64,000 bases of DNA. It comes from Thalassotalea nanhaiensis. Lineage in GTDB: Bacteria; Pseudomonadota; Gammaproteobacteria; Enterobacterales; Alteromonadaceae. Positions within the stretch are counted from its first letter, which is position 1. The number at the start of each line of letters is the position of its first letter. A program made the translations under genes and the position numbers. Below, in pieces: positions 51,843 to 60,009 of this stretch. Below the pieces are notes generated by a model. It saw nothing but the letters and a program-made list of their open reading frames with translations, was not told the DNA's origin and ran no database searches. Where the stretch lies: assembly GCF_031583575.1 (NCBI RefSeq), contig NZ_CP134146.1, positions 1,860,001 to 1,924,000 on the forward strand, read 5' to 3'.

Positions 51843-52670
51843 TTGAATCTTTCGTTTCAACAAACTCTTTTAAGGATGTGGCACTTAGCGTGTTTTGAAT
51901 TAACCCGGGTTTTTCAAACCAAGAGTGGCTTATTAGCATTGTTTGCATTTTCACTGGTTTGGTTTCTGATTTTATATTACCCCGTTAATTCTGCTTTTGA
52001 ATTTATTTCTTCGCCGTTATTTAAAGACATCGCTAAAAATATGTTCGGAGCTTTAGGCTTATCAGCATTATTAAAATGGCCTGTTGCTGAACTGGCAATT
52101 TACTGGCTGATAGCGCTTTATATTTTTCCGATATTTACCATTGTTATTACCAGCGACCAAACATGTGCCGATAGAGAGAGGGGCACTTTGCGGTTTATTT
52201 CTTTACGTGCAACCCGAGGTGAAATAGTTGTTGGCCGATTTTTAGGTCAGTTTGTAATCATGACATTTCTCATTGGTTTAAGCCTGGTCGCGACAATTAT
52301 GATGGTTGCTTTTCGAGATTATCAATTGCTTCTTCCTGGGATAATTAAAGCAACTCAACTTTATTTTCAACTAGTTATAATCGTATTACCTTTTATCGCG
52401 TTGATGACATTGTTTAACAGTTTTACCACGTCGTCTAAAAAGGTCGTGTTATTCAGCATATTGTTTTTTGGCTTAGGACCGATGCTTATTGCCCTTATGG
52501 AATATAGTCTGCCAATGTTAGGTTATTTAGAATACGCAATACCGGGCACACAAATTGATGATGTGATTAATTCTGAGGGCCCAAATTTAAGAATTTATGT
52601 TATTCCACTGAGTCAAATGATGGTTTTTCTAAGCCTGGCTTACTTTAAAATGAAAAGGAGTTCGTTATGA
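51843..52670 (+). CDS. ABC-2 type transporter permease
   Basis: A 275-residue membrane protein with six hydrophobic segments (about 29-48, 82-104, 131-152, 168-190, 198-220, 250-268). ITSDQTCADRERGTLRFISLRATRGEIVVGRFLG is the conserved coupling region of ABC-2/NosY-type permeases. The start is uncertain: TTG 51843 has GGTAAAT upstream, while the ATG at 51876 has AGG placed too close. The substrate is unknown. Its stop overlaps the ATPase gene start by 4 bases (ATGA). Confidence 0.8.
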   Translation: MNLSFQQTLLRMWHLACFELTRVFQTKSGLLALFAFSLVWFLILYYPVNSAFEFISSPLFKDIAKNMFGALGLSALLKWPVAELAIYWLIALYIFPIFTIVITSDQTCADRERGTLRFISLRATRGEIVVGRFLGQFVIMTFLIGLSLVATIMMVAFRDYQLLLPGIIKATQLYFQLVIIVLPFIALMTLFNSFTTSSKKVVLFSILFFGLGPMLIALMEYSLPMLGYLEYAIPGTQIDDVINSEGPNLRIYVIPLSQMMVFLSLAYFKMKRSSL

Positions 52671-53569
52671 GCGCTTTAATTGAAGTGTCAGGTTTGAATA
52701 AATTTTATGGTGAAAAACATGCATTAAACAATATTGAGTTTACCATTAATAAAGGTGAGCCTATCGCATTAGTTGGACCTAATGGGGCAGGGAAAACAAC
52801 TCTATTAAGTATTTTGTGCGGATACATTAAACCATGTAGTGGCAAGGTGTCGGTGTTTGGAGATGAACCCGGAAAACGGGGGAACTTGTCGCGTTTGGCT
52901 GCTTTACCCCAAGATGCCCAGTTAGACCCGCGCTTTTCAATTGCCAAGCAATTAACTTTTTATGCACAACTGCAAGGCTTAACGAAATCACAAGCCAAGT
53001 TGGAAGCTTATAGGACATTAAAATTAGTGGGTTTAGAAGATTCTATAAATAGCAAACCAAGCACATTATCACATGGTATGAGAAAACGAGTGACAATTGC
53101 TCAGGCTTTGATAGGAGAGCCTGAAATTGTCATATTAGATGAAGCAACCGCCGGTTTAGATCCTCATAATGCTCGTGAAATACGTTCACTTGTTGCTGAG
53201 CTTTCAAGTCAAACTACTTTTATTTTGAGCTCTCATGATTTGAGTGAATTAGAGCGCTTATGTAACCGAGTTCTATATTTAGAGGATGGCTGTTTACAAC
53301 AGCATCACACATTAACCAATTCAACAGATACTCAATTTATCACCTTACGTATGGCGCAGCAGCAAGATGACTTAATACCTGCATTGAATCAGTTGTCACA
53401 AGTTACTCAAGTCATTAATACCCAAGATAAAGAATACTTAATTTCATTTAATATAAATGAAAGTGAAGTAGCATTGGATGTGCAAATATTACAGTTGTGT
53501 CACCAAAATGCTTGGTTATATCGTCAGTTAATTAACGGCAAAACCCTAGAAAACCAATTGTTTAATTAA
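52667..53569 (+). CDS. ABC transporter ATPase
   Basis: The 300-residue ATPase partner of the preceding permease. Walker A is VGPNGAGKTTLLS (about 36-48), the Q-loop LAALPQDAQ, the signature motif LSHGMRKRVTIAQAL in place of the usual LSGGQ, Walker B IVILDEATAGLDP and the switch His in LSSHDLSELE. A C-terminal 80-residue extension follows, as in CcmA/NosF-type ATPases. It is cotranscribed with the permease; the cargo is unknown. A 9-bp inverted repeat (53597-53620) past its stop overlaps the end of the convergent kinase gene. Confidence 0.9.
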   Translation: MSALIEVSGLNKFYGEKHALNNIEFTINKGEPIALVGPNGAGKTTLLSILCGYIKPCSGKVSVFGDEPGKRGNLSRLAALPQDAQLDPRFSIAKQLTFYAQLQGLTKSQAKLEAYRTLKLVGLEDSINSKPSTLSHGMRKRVTIAQALIGEPEIVILDEATAGLDPHNAREIRSLVAELSSQTTFILSSHDLSELERLCNRVLYLEDGCLQQHHTLTNSTDTQFITLRMAQQQDDLIPALNQLSQVTQVINTQDKEYLISFNINESEVALDVQILQLCHQNAWLYRQLINGKTLENQLFN

Positions 53570-53613
53570 ACATAGGAACGGTTTTTCTTGAAATGACTAT
53601 TAAACGTCTCAGT

Positions 53614-54687
53614 TTAATAGGCCGGCATAGTAACGATAAACTCAGTATATTTTTCATCAATAATATTAAAGCTAATTCTGCCTTTTTGCGCTTCAGTCAT
53701 AAGCTTGGCTGAATAGGCTCCAAGCCCTGAGCCGCGAATATGGTTTGAGGTTGAGTATTTTTCAAATAACGTGTCACGAAGGTCAGCGGGTATAGCTCCG
53801 GTATTGAAAAGTTTAAACTCTATTTCGTCATTTGCTTCAGATATGGTTATACGAATTTCTTCATTATCTGGCGATGCTTCTACCGAATTTTTAATCAGGT
53901 TATTGAATATTGACAGGCATAATAATTCTTCAGCATCCATATAGGTAGATGATTGCACAGAGTCTATGTTGAAAGTAATGTTCTTCTTGGACGTTAAACT
54001 ACTCACGGCTTTAATTGCCATATCGACTAATTTATTTAAATCGACCATATCCGGTGAGAGTGGGTAGGTGCCATTTTCAATTTTAAAAATATCTAAGGTA
54101 TTGTTTATCATGTTCAATACATTATTAGCTGATTCTTCAATAGAGCGAGCGACATTTTTATCGGCAATTTTGGGTAATTCAAACAGAATAACACCAAGCG
54201 GCCCCTTTAAATCATGATGAGTTAGTTTTTCAATATCTTCACGTAACTTGGCATTTTCTATTAAGGTTTCAACTTGGTTTTCAAGGGCTATTTGGCTTTC
54301 GTGCAAAGTAACATGGGTATTTACTCTGGCCTTAAGGATTTCTGGCTGCAGAGGCTTGGTTATGTAATCTACTGCACCTAAAGTGAAACCCCGAGTTATA
54401 TCGGCAACCTCAGCTTTTGCTGTTAAGAAAATAACAGGAATATTTTTAGTGGTATCATTAGCCTTAATTTCTTTACATACTTCATAGCCGTCCATATCTG
54501 GCATCATGATATCAAGTAAAATCAAGTCTATATTTGGATCAGCTTGCGCAATTTTTATTGCTATTTTACCGTTAGTTGCTGCTTTAACCTTGTATTTATC
54601 TTTTAGTAATGCTGAGGCTAGGTCTATATTGCCTGGCTCGTCATCAACAACAAGTATGGTATTTTTTTTAGAAGAATCTGTAGTCAT
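53614..54687 (-). CDS. Cytoplasmic response regulator-histidine kinase fusion
   Basis: A 357-residue protein without membrane segments. A receiver domain (8-125) has phospho-acceptor Asp59 in LILLDIMMPDMDG and Lys111 in YITKPLQPE. A short coiled linker follows, then a HisKA-like domain with His158 in THHDLKGPLG and an ATPase domain with N-box NNLIKNSVEAS and G-box GSGLGAYSAKL. REC-HK fusions of this order are typically controlled by phosphate from another kinase; the partner is unknown. Single gene, with the gltA terminator upstream. Confidence 0.88.
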   Translation of the reverse strand: MTTDSSKKNTILVVDDEPGNIDLASALLKDKYKVKAATNGKIAIKIAQADPNIDLILLDIMMPDMDGYEVCKEIKANDTTKNIPVIFLTAKAEVADITRGFTLGAVDYITKPLQPEILKARVNTHVTLHESQIALENQVETLIENAKLREDIEKLTHHDLKGPLGVILFELPKIADKNVARSIEESANNVLNMINNTLDIFKIENGTYPLSPDMVDLNKLVDMAIKAVSSLTSKKNITFNIDSVQSSTYMDAEELLCLSIFNNLIKNSVEASPDNEEIRITISEANDEIEFKLFNTGAIPADLRDTLFEKYSTSNHIRGSGLGAYSAKLMTEAQKGRISFNIIDEKYTEFIVTMPAY

Positions 54688-54790
54688 TTTTAAATAGAAT
54701 TCACTCTGTTCATGGTAAAAGCGTTTAACTTAAATCTATTGCTAAATTCATGATAAAGCAATATTTTATCAAAAATTCGGAAAATTGAGT

Positions 54791-54819
54791 AAAAAAAAAG
54801 GCTGCAAAATGCAGCCTTT
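54791..54819 (-). terminator. gltA terminator
   Basis: On the minus strand AAAGGCTGC, loop ATTTT, GCAGCCTTT is followed by six more T, 20 bases past the gltA stop. Confidence 0.93.
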
Positions 54820-54838
54820 CTATCAAGATTGAATCTTC

Positions 54839-56128
54839 TTACTTATGAGAAGCAAGAGGAGTAAATTCTTTATTTAACTCGCCAGTGTAGTTTTGACGTG
54901 GACGACCAATTTTTTGGCCCGGTTGAGTTAACATCTCATCCCAGTGTGCACACCAACCAACAGTACGTGACATAGCAAAGATTACTGTGAACATGCTTGT
55001 TGGAATACCAATGGCTTTTAAAATGATACCTGAGTAGAAATCTACGTTAGGGTATAATTTTTTCTCTACAAAGTAAGGGTCTTCCAACGCTACTTTTTCA
55101 AGAGCCATAGCTACATCTAATAATGGATCTTCTACACCTAGCTCAGATAATACTTGATGACAAGTTTCACGCATTACTGTTGCACGTGGGTCGAAGTTTT
55201 TATAAACACGGTGACCAAAGCCCATTAAACGGAACGGGTCAGCTTTATCTTTTGCTTTAGCAACAAATTCATCAACACGATCAACACTGCCAATTTCTTC
55301 AAGCATAGTTAAACATGCTTCATTTGCACCGCCGTGAGCTGGGCCCCAAAGTGAAGCAACACCTGCAGCGATACAAGCATATGGGTTTGCGCCAGATGAA
55401 CCAGCTAAACGAACTGTTGATGTTGAAGCATTTTGCTCGTGATCAGCATGAAGGATAAAAATACGATCCATTGCTTTTGCAAGCGTAGGGCTTACTTTAT
55501 AGTCTTCTGCTGGTACAGAGAACATCATATGTAAAAAGTTTTCAGCGTAAGATAAATCATTACGAGGGTAAACAAATGGCTGGCCAATACTGTATTTATA
55601 AGCCATTGCCGCAATAGTAGGCATTTTAGCAACTAAACGGTGTGCACAGCGTTTACGTTGTTCTGCATCAGTAATATCTAAATCTGAATGATAGAACGAT
55701 GATAAAGCACCAACAACACCACAAACCATAGCCATTGGGTGAGCATCGTGCATAAAACCACGGAAAAAGTTAGCTAGCTTTTCGTGTACCATAGTGTGGT
55801 TAGTAATGATGTTTACAAAATCATTGTACTCTTCTTGGCTAGGTGCATGACCATTAAGAAGAACGTAACAAACTTCTAGATAATCAGCATTGTTAGCTAA
55901 ATCATCAATAGCATAACCACGGTGTTGTAAAATACCTTTACCACCATCAATAAATGTAATTTCTGATTCACAAGACGCTGTCGCTAAAAATCCAGGGTCA
56001 TAAGTAAAGTAGCCATTGCTGCCTAAGGTACGAATATCGATAACGTCGTTGCCAGCAGTACCTGATAAAATTGGTAATTCTGTGATCTCTTTGCCATTAA
56101 TGCTCAGAGTGGCTTTATTCTCAGCCAT
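54839..56128 (-). CDS. gltA: Citrate synthase (type II)
   Basis: Condenses oxaloacetate and acetyl-CoA, the TCA-cycle entry step. The 429-residue protein has the length of the hexameric NADH-sensitive type. Catalytic residues are seen in [35 protein letters not shown] and the C-terminal RPRQNYTG. The N-terminal beta domain ([16 protein letters not shown]) of the type II enzyme is present. It is divergent from sdhCDAB-sucAB across a 494-base spacer, as in E. coli. Confidence 0.97.
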   Translation of the reverse strand: MAENKATLSINGKEITELPILSGTAGNDVIDIRTLGSNGYFTYDPGFLATASCESEITFIDGGKGILQHRGYAIDDLANNADYLEVCYVLLNGHAPSQEEYNDFVNIITNHTMVHEKLANFFRGFMHDAHPMAMVCGVVGALSSFYHSDLDITDAEQRKRCAHRLVAKMPTIAAMAYKYSIGQPFVYPRNDLSYAENFLHMMFSVPAEDYKVSPTLAKAMDRIFILHADHEQNASTSTVRLAGSSGANPYACIAAGVASLWGPAHGGANEACLTMLEEIGSVDRVDEFVAKAKDKADPFRLMGFGHRVYKNFDPRATVMRETCHQVLSELGVEDPLLDVAMALEKVALEDPYFVEKKLYPNVDFYSGIILKAIGIPTSMFTVIFAMSRTVGWCAHWDEMLTQPGQKIGRPRQNYTGELNKEFTPLASHK

Positions 56129-56622
56129 AGTTCTTCCTCTTATCTGTATTTATAGTTATAAGTTTCATGTGTATGTGTGCTTTTAAAAAATAAAGCAAGC
56201 AAACTTAATCTTTGCAATTGTATTCAAATACAGATGATAAACATTAATGTAAATCAAATGTTGTGAAAACTTAGTCACTATTCATGAATATAAAATTGCC
56301 CGTATTCTACTCTAAGTATGGGGTAGGAAGTCAATTTAAAACTTTACAAGTTGAAAGAAAATAATACTTTTGGATGATATTTGTGCTAAATGACAACAAA
56401 GTGTAATAAAACCTTCGTTAAAATTGTAATTAAATATGTAGGGCTATATAATTCCCCCCGATCTTTTACGGCTGTAAGGTTTTCTACTAATATTGCCATA
56501 ATAGATAATTAAAAATAAAAACTTTTACTAAAGTAGAGTATCTTTTCGTTTTCTTATTATGGAAAATAAAAAGCTACAATAAATAACAATAGTTTGATAC
56601 ATAACTTTTTAGGCAAAGAACT
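56129..56622. other. gltA-sdhC divergent regulatory spacer
   Basis: A 494-base AT-rich stretch with no ORF. It must contain the divergent promoters of gltA and the sdh-suc operon, and probably the metabolic regulator sites known for this region in enterobacteria. I could not assign individual boxes with confidence. Confidence 0.55.
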
Positions 56623-56997
56623 GTGAAAAAACAAAGACCTGTAAATCTTGATTTATCTACAATCAATTTACCGGCAGCTGGTAAAGCCTCTATTCTACAT
56701 CGCATAAGTGGTGTAATGATGTTTTTCGCTGTAGGTATTTTAATTTGGACCCTTTCAGTATCTCTTTCTTCCGAAGCCGGTTTTAACTCGGTCAAGGAAT
56801 GTTTAGATGGTGGATTCTTTAAATTCATCATGTGGGGCATTATCTCTGCTCTAACTTATCACTTTGTTGGCGGTATCCGTCACTTAATAATGGATCTAGG
56901 TCATCTAGAAGAGAAAGGTTCGGGGCAAACTAGTGCCAAGTTCGTAATCGCTCTTTGGATCATATTATCTGTAGTAGCAGGAGTTTGGTTATGGTAG
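56623..56997 (+). CDS. sdhC: Succinate dehydrogenase cytochrome b556 subunit
   Basis: A membrane anchor of complex II. The 124-residue protein has RPVNLDLSTINLP, the quinone-site region SILHRISGVMMF, three helices, and the heme-ligand region YHFVGGIRHLIMD. The start is GTG 56623 (GTGAAAAAACAAAGACC). First gene of sdhCDAB-sucAB; it overlaps sdhD by 7 bases. Confidence 0.95.
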   Translation: MKKQRPVNLDLSTINLPAAGKASILHRISGVMMFFAVGILIWTLSVSLSSEAGFNSVKECLDGGFFKFIMWGIISALTYHFVGGIRHLIMDLGHLEEKGSGQTSAKFVIALWIILSVVAGVWLW

Positions 56998-57338
56998 GCA
57001 ATATCGCAACTTTAGGTCGCAACGGTGTTCATGATTTTATCTTGATCCGCGCCAGCGCAATTGTTTTAGCTTTATATAGCATCTTTATGATGTGTTTCTT
57101 TATTTGTACTCCTGAAGTTACCTATGAAGCTTGGTCAGGTTTGTTTGCAAACCTTGGCATGAAAATTTTTACAATACTTGCTGTTATAGCAGTACTTTTC
57201 CATGCATGGATTGGTATTTGGCAGGTATTAACAGACTACGTTAAAAACGTTAAGTTACGTGGTTTCTTACAATTTATTTTTACTATTACGCTATTCGTAT
57301 ATGTTTTAGCTGTACTATTAACAGTGTGGGGTGTTTAA
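56991..57338 (+). CDS. sdhD: Succinate dehydrogenase membrane anchor subunit
   Basis: The second membrane anchor of complex II, 115 residues with three helices. GVHDFILIRASAIVLALYSIF and LFHAWIGIWQVLTDYVK contain the expected heme/quinone-site Ser/Arg, His and Tyr residues. ATG 56991 overlaps the sdhC stop (ATGGTAG). The longer in-frame start at 56955 lies inside sdhC and lacks a family match. Confidence 0.95.
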   Translation: MVGNIATLGRNGVHDFILIRASAIVLALYSIFMMCFFICTPEVTYEAWSGLFANLGMKIFTILAVIAVLFHAWIGIWQVLTDYVKNVKLRGFLQFIFTITLFVYVLAVLLTVWGV

Positions 57339-59111
57339 GTGAACAACGTTCCAGTTCGTGAATTTGATGCCGTAGTAATCGGCGCTGGTGGTGCAGGTAT
57401 GCGTGCCGCCTTAGCAATTAGTGAATCAGGTCAATCTTGTGCCTTGATTTCAAAAGTTTTCCCAACTCGTTCTCATACGGTATCTGCGCAAGGTGGTATC
57501 ACTGTTGCACTAGGTAACGCGCATGAAGATCATTGGGAACAACACATGTACGATACCGTTAAAGGCTCTGATTTTATCGGTGACCAAGACGCAATCGAAT
57601 ACATGTGTAAAACCGGTCCAGAAGCAATTATTGAATTAGAGAAAATGGGTTTACCGTTCTCTCGTACGGAAGAAGGTAAAATTTACCAACGTCCATTCGG
57701 TGGTCAATCTAAAAACTTTGGTGGCGAACAGGCGGCTCGTACAGCAGCTGCAGCTGACCGTACAGGTCATGCTCTTCTTCACTGTTTATACCAACAGAAC
57801 GTTAAAAACAAAACTAACGTATTTTCTGAATGGTATGCATTAGATTTAGTTAAAAACGATGACGGTAACGTTGTTGGTTGTACTGCCGTTTGTATTGAAA
57901 CTGGTGAAGTTGTTTACTTCAAGTCTCGTGCAACAGTATTAGCAACTGGTGGTGCTGGTCGAATTTTTGCATCAACAACTAATGCTCACATTAACACTGG
58001 TGACGGTGTTGGTATGTCACTTCGCGCTGGCGTACAAATGCAAGATATGGAAATGTGGCAGTTCCACCCAACCGGTATTGCTGGTGCAGGTGTACTAGTT
58101 ACTGAAGGTTGTCGTGGTGAAGGTGGTTACCTTCTTAATAAAGACGGCGAACGCTTCATGGAGCGTTATGCTCCTAATGCTAAAGATTTAGCAGGTCGTG
58201 ACGTTGTTGCTCGTTCAATGATGACTGAGATTCGTGAAGGTCGCGGTCTTGACCATCCACAATTTGGTAAGCACATTCAACTGAAACTTGATCACTTAGG
58301 TCGTGAGACTCTTTACAAGCGTCTACCTGGTGTGTGTGATTTATCGAAAACATTTGCTCACATTGATCCTGCTGAAGCACCAATTCCAGTTATTCCTACA
58401 TGTCACTACCAAATGGGTGGTGTACCTTGTAACGTTAACGGTCAAGCATTATCAATTGCTGCTGATGGCACTGAGACTGTTGTTGAAGGTTTATTTGCTG
58501 TTGGTGAAATTGCTTGTGTATCTGTACATGGTGCGAACCGCTTAGGTGGTAACTCATTACTTGATTTAGTGGTATTTGGCCGTGCAGCGGGTAACTTCTT
58601 AGGTACTTACCTAAATGATACGCAAAGCGGTAAAGATGCATCACAATCTGATTTAGACGCAGCCCTTGCTCGTTATAATCGTTGGGAAGGTAGTGAGAAG
58701 GGCGAAGATCCTACTCAAATCCGCAAAGATCTACAAAACTGTATGCAAATGAACTTCTCGGTATTCCGTGAAGGCGAAGCTATGGCGCAAGGCATGAAAG
58801 AGTTAACGGAAATTCGTGAACGCTTGCAACATGCTAAATTAGATGACAAGTCTTCTGAATTTAACACACAGCGTATTGAGTGTTTAGAGTTAGATAACTT
58901 AATGGAAACTGCTTTCTGTTCAGCTAAAGCTGCAAACTTCCGTACAGAATCTCGTGGTGCTCATGCCCGTCAAGATTTCACTGAACGTGATGATGCAAAT
59001 TGGTTATGTCACTCAATTTACTCTCCTGGAAATGAAGAGATGAGTAAGCGTGATGTAAACATGGAACCAGTACACCGTGATGCTTTCCCTCCGAAAGCTA
59101 GAACTTACTAA
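57339..59111 (+). CDS. sdhA: Succinate dehydrogenase flavoprotein subunit
   Basis: The catalytic subunit of complex II, oxidising succinate to fumarate. The 590-residue protein has an FAD-binding Rossmann motif [15 protein letters not shown], the covalent-FAD His in [12 protein letters not shown], active-site [22 protein letters not shown] and [18 protein letters not shown], and the C-terminal [12 protein letters not shown]. The start is GTG 57339, immediately after the sdhD stop. The length equals E. coli SdhA within two residues. Confidence 0.97.
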   Translation: MNNVPVREFDAVVIGAGGAGMRAALAISESGQSCALISKVFPTRSHTVSAQGGITVALGNAHEDHWEQHMYDTVKGSDFIGDQDAIEYMCKTGPEAIIELEKMGLPFSRTEEGKIYQRPFGGQSKNFGGEQAARTAAAADRTGHALLHCLYQQNVKNKTNVFSEWYALDLVKNDDGNVVGCTAVCIETGEVVYFKSRATVLATGGAGRIFASTTNAHINTGDGVGMSLRAGVQMQDMEMWQFHPTGIAGAGVLVTEGCRGEGGYLLNKDGERFMERYAPNAKDLAGRDVVARSMMTEIREGRGLDHPQFGKHIQLKLDHLGRETLYKRLPGVCDLSKTFAHIDPAEAPIPVIPTCHYQMGGVPCNVNGQALSIAADGTETVVEGLFAVGEIACVSVHGANRLGGNSLLDLVVFGRAAGNFLGTYLNDTQSGKDASQSDLDAALARYNRWEGSEKGEDPTQIRKDLQNCMQMNFSVFREGEAMAQGMKELTEIRERLQHAKLDDKSSEFNTQRIECLELDNLMETAFCSAKAANFRTESRGAHARQDFTERDDANWLCHSIYSPGNEEMSKRDVNMEPVHRDAFPPKARTY

Positions 59112-59123
59112 GGAGTTGTTGAC

Positions 59124-59834
59124 ATGAATCAGAAGTTTTCAATTTATCGCTACAACCCTGATGTTGACGCAAAACCATACATGAAAGAATACTCTCTGGA
59201 AGTTCCAGAAGGATCTGACATGATGGTACTAGACGCTCTTATTTTATTAAAAGAGCAAGACTCTACATTATCTTTCCGTCGTTCATGTCGTGAAGGTGTT
59301 TGTGGTAGTGATGGTTTAAACATGAATGGTAAAAATGGCTTAGCGTGTATTACGCCATTATCAGATGTTAAAGCTAAAGTTATTGTTTTACGTCCATTAC
59401 CGGGTTTACCGGTAGTGCGTGACTTAATTATTGATATGACTCAGTTCTATAATCAATATGAAAAAATTAAGCCATACTTAATTAACGATGGTCAAAACCC
59501 ACCAGCTCGTGAACATCTTCAATCAATTGAGGAGCGTGACAAGCTTGATGGTTTATACGAGTGTATTTTATGTGCTTGTTGTTCAACATCTTGTCCATCT
59601 TTCTGGTGGAACCCAGACAAATTTATCGGACCTGCAGGTTTATTACATGCTTATCGTTTCCTTATCGATAGCCGTGATACTGCAACCGATGAGCGTTTAG
59701 ACAACTTACAAGACGCATACAGCGTTTTCCGTTGTCACGGCATCATGAACTGTGTTGACGTATGTCCTAAAGGGTTAAACCCTACTAAGGCCATTGGTTC
59801 AATCAAATCAATGTTGCTACAAAGAGCGGTATAA
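59124..59834 (+). CDS. sdhB: Succinate dehydrogenase iron-sulfur subunit
   Basis: The electron-transfer subunit of complex II, 236 residues. The 2Fe-2S motif is SCREGVCGSDG with a later Cys in LACITPL. The 4Fe-4S and 3Fe-4S motifs are CILCACCSTSCPSFWW and CHGIMNCVDVCPKGLNP. AAGGAG stands 8 bases before ATG 59124, 12 bases after sdhA. Confidence 0.97.
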   Translation: MNQKFSIYRYNPDVDAKPYMKEYSLEVPEGSDMMVLDALILLKEQDSTLSFRRSCREGVCGSDGLNMNGKNGLACITPLSDVKAKVIVLRPLPGLPVVRDLIIDMTQFYNQYEKIKPYLINDGQNPPAREHLQSIEERDKLDGLYECILCACCSTSCPSFWWNPDKFIGPAGLLHAYRFLIDSRDTATDERLDNLQDAYSVFRCHGIMNCVDVCPKGLNPTKAIGSIKSMLLQRAV

Positions 59835-59884
59835 CTAAATACACTAATAGTTAGTTATCATAGCTAATTATTATAAGGTATATC

Positions 59885-59909
59885 GCCAGACCCATTTTAT
59901 GGGTCTGGC
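59885..59909 (+). terminator. Hairpin between sdhB and sucA
   Basis: A perfect 10-bp stem GCCAGACCCA/TGGGTCTGGC with loop TTTTA is followed by ATTTTAGTTTT. It resembles an intrinsic terminator and could set the relative expression of sdh and suc genes, since the next start is 100 bases on. Confidence 0.65.
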
Positions 59910-60009
59910 ATTTTAGTTTTACTAGGTTGATCAATAACAATTTTTTAACCAAATATAGACAGCGGTTATACGTTATTGGTTTTGTTGCTGTTATCCATAG
60001 GAACAGGCA

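Noticed and set aside
58180-58644. ORFs on both strands within sdhA
   Set aside because: Shadows of a strongly conserved gene with intact FAD motifs.
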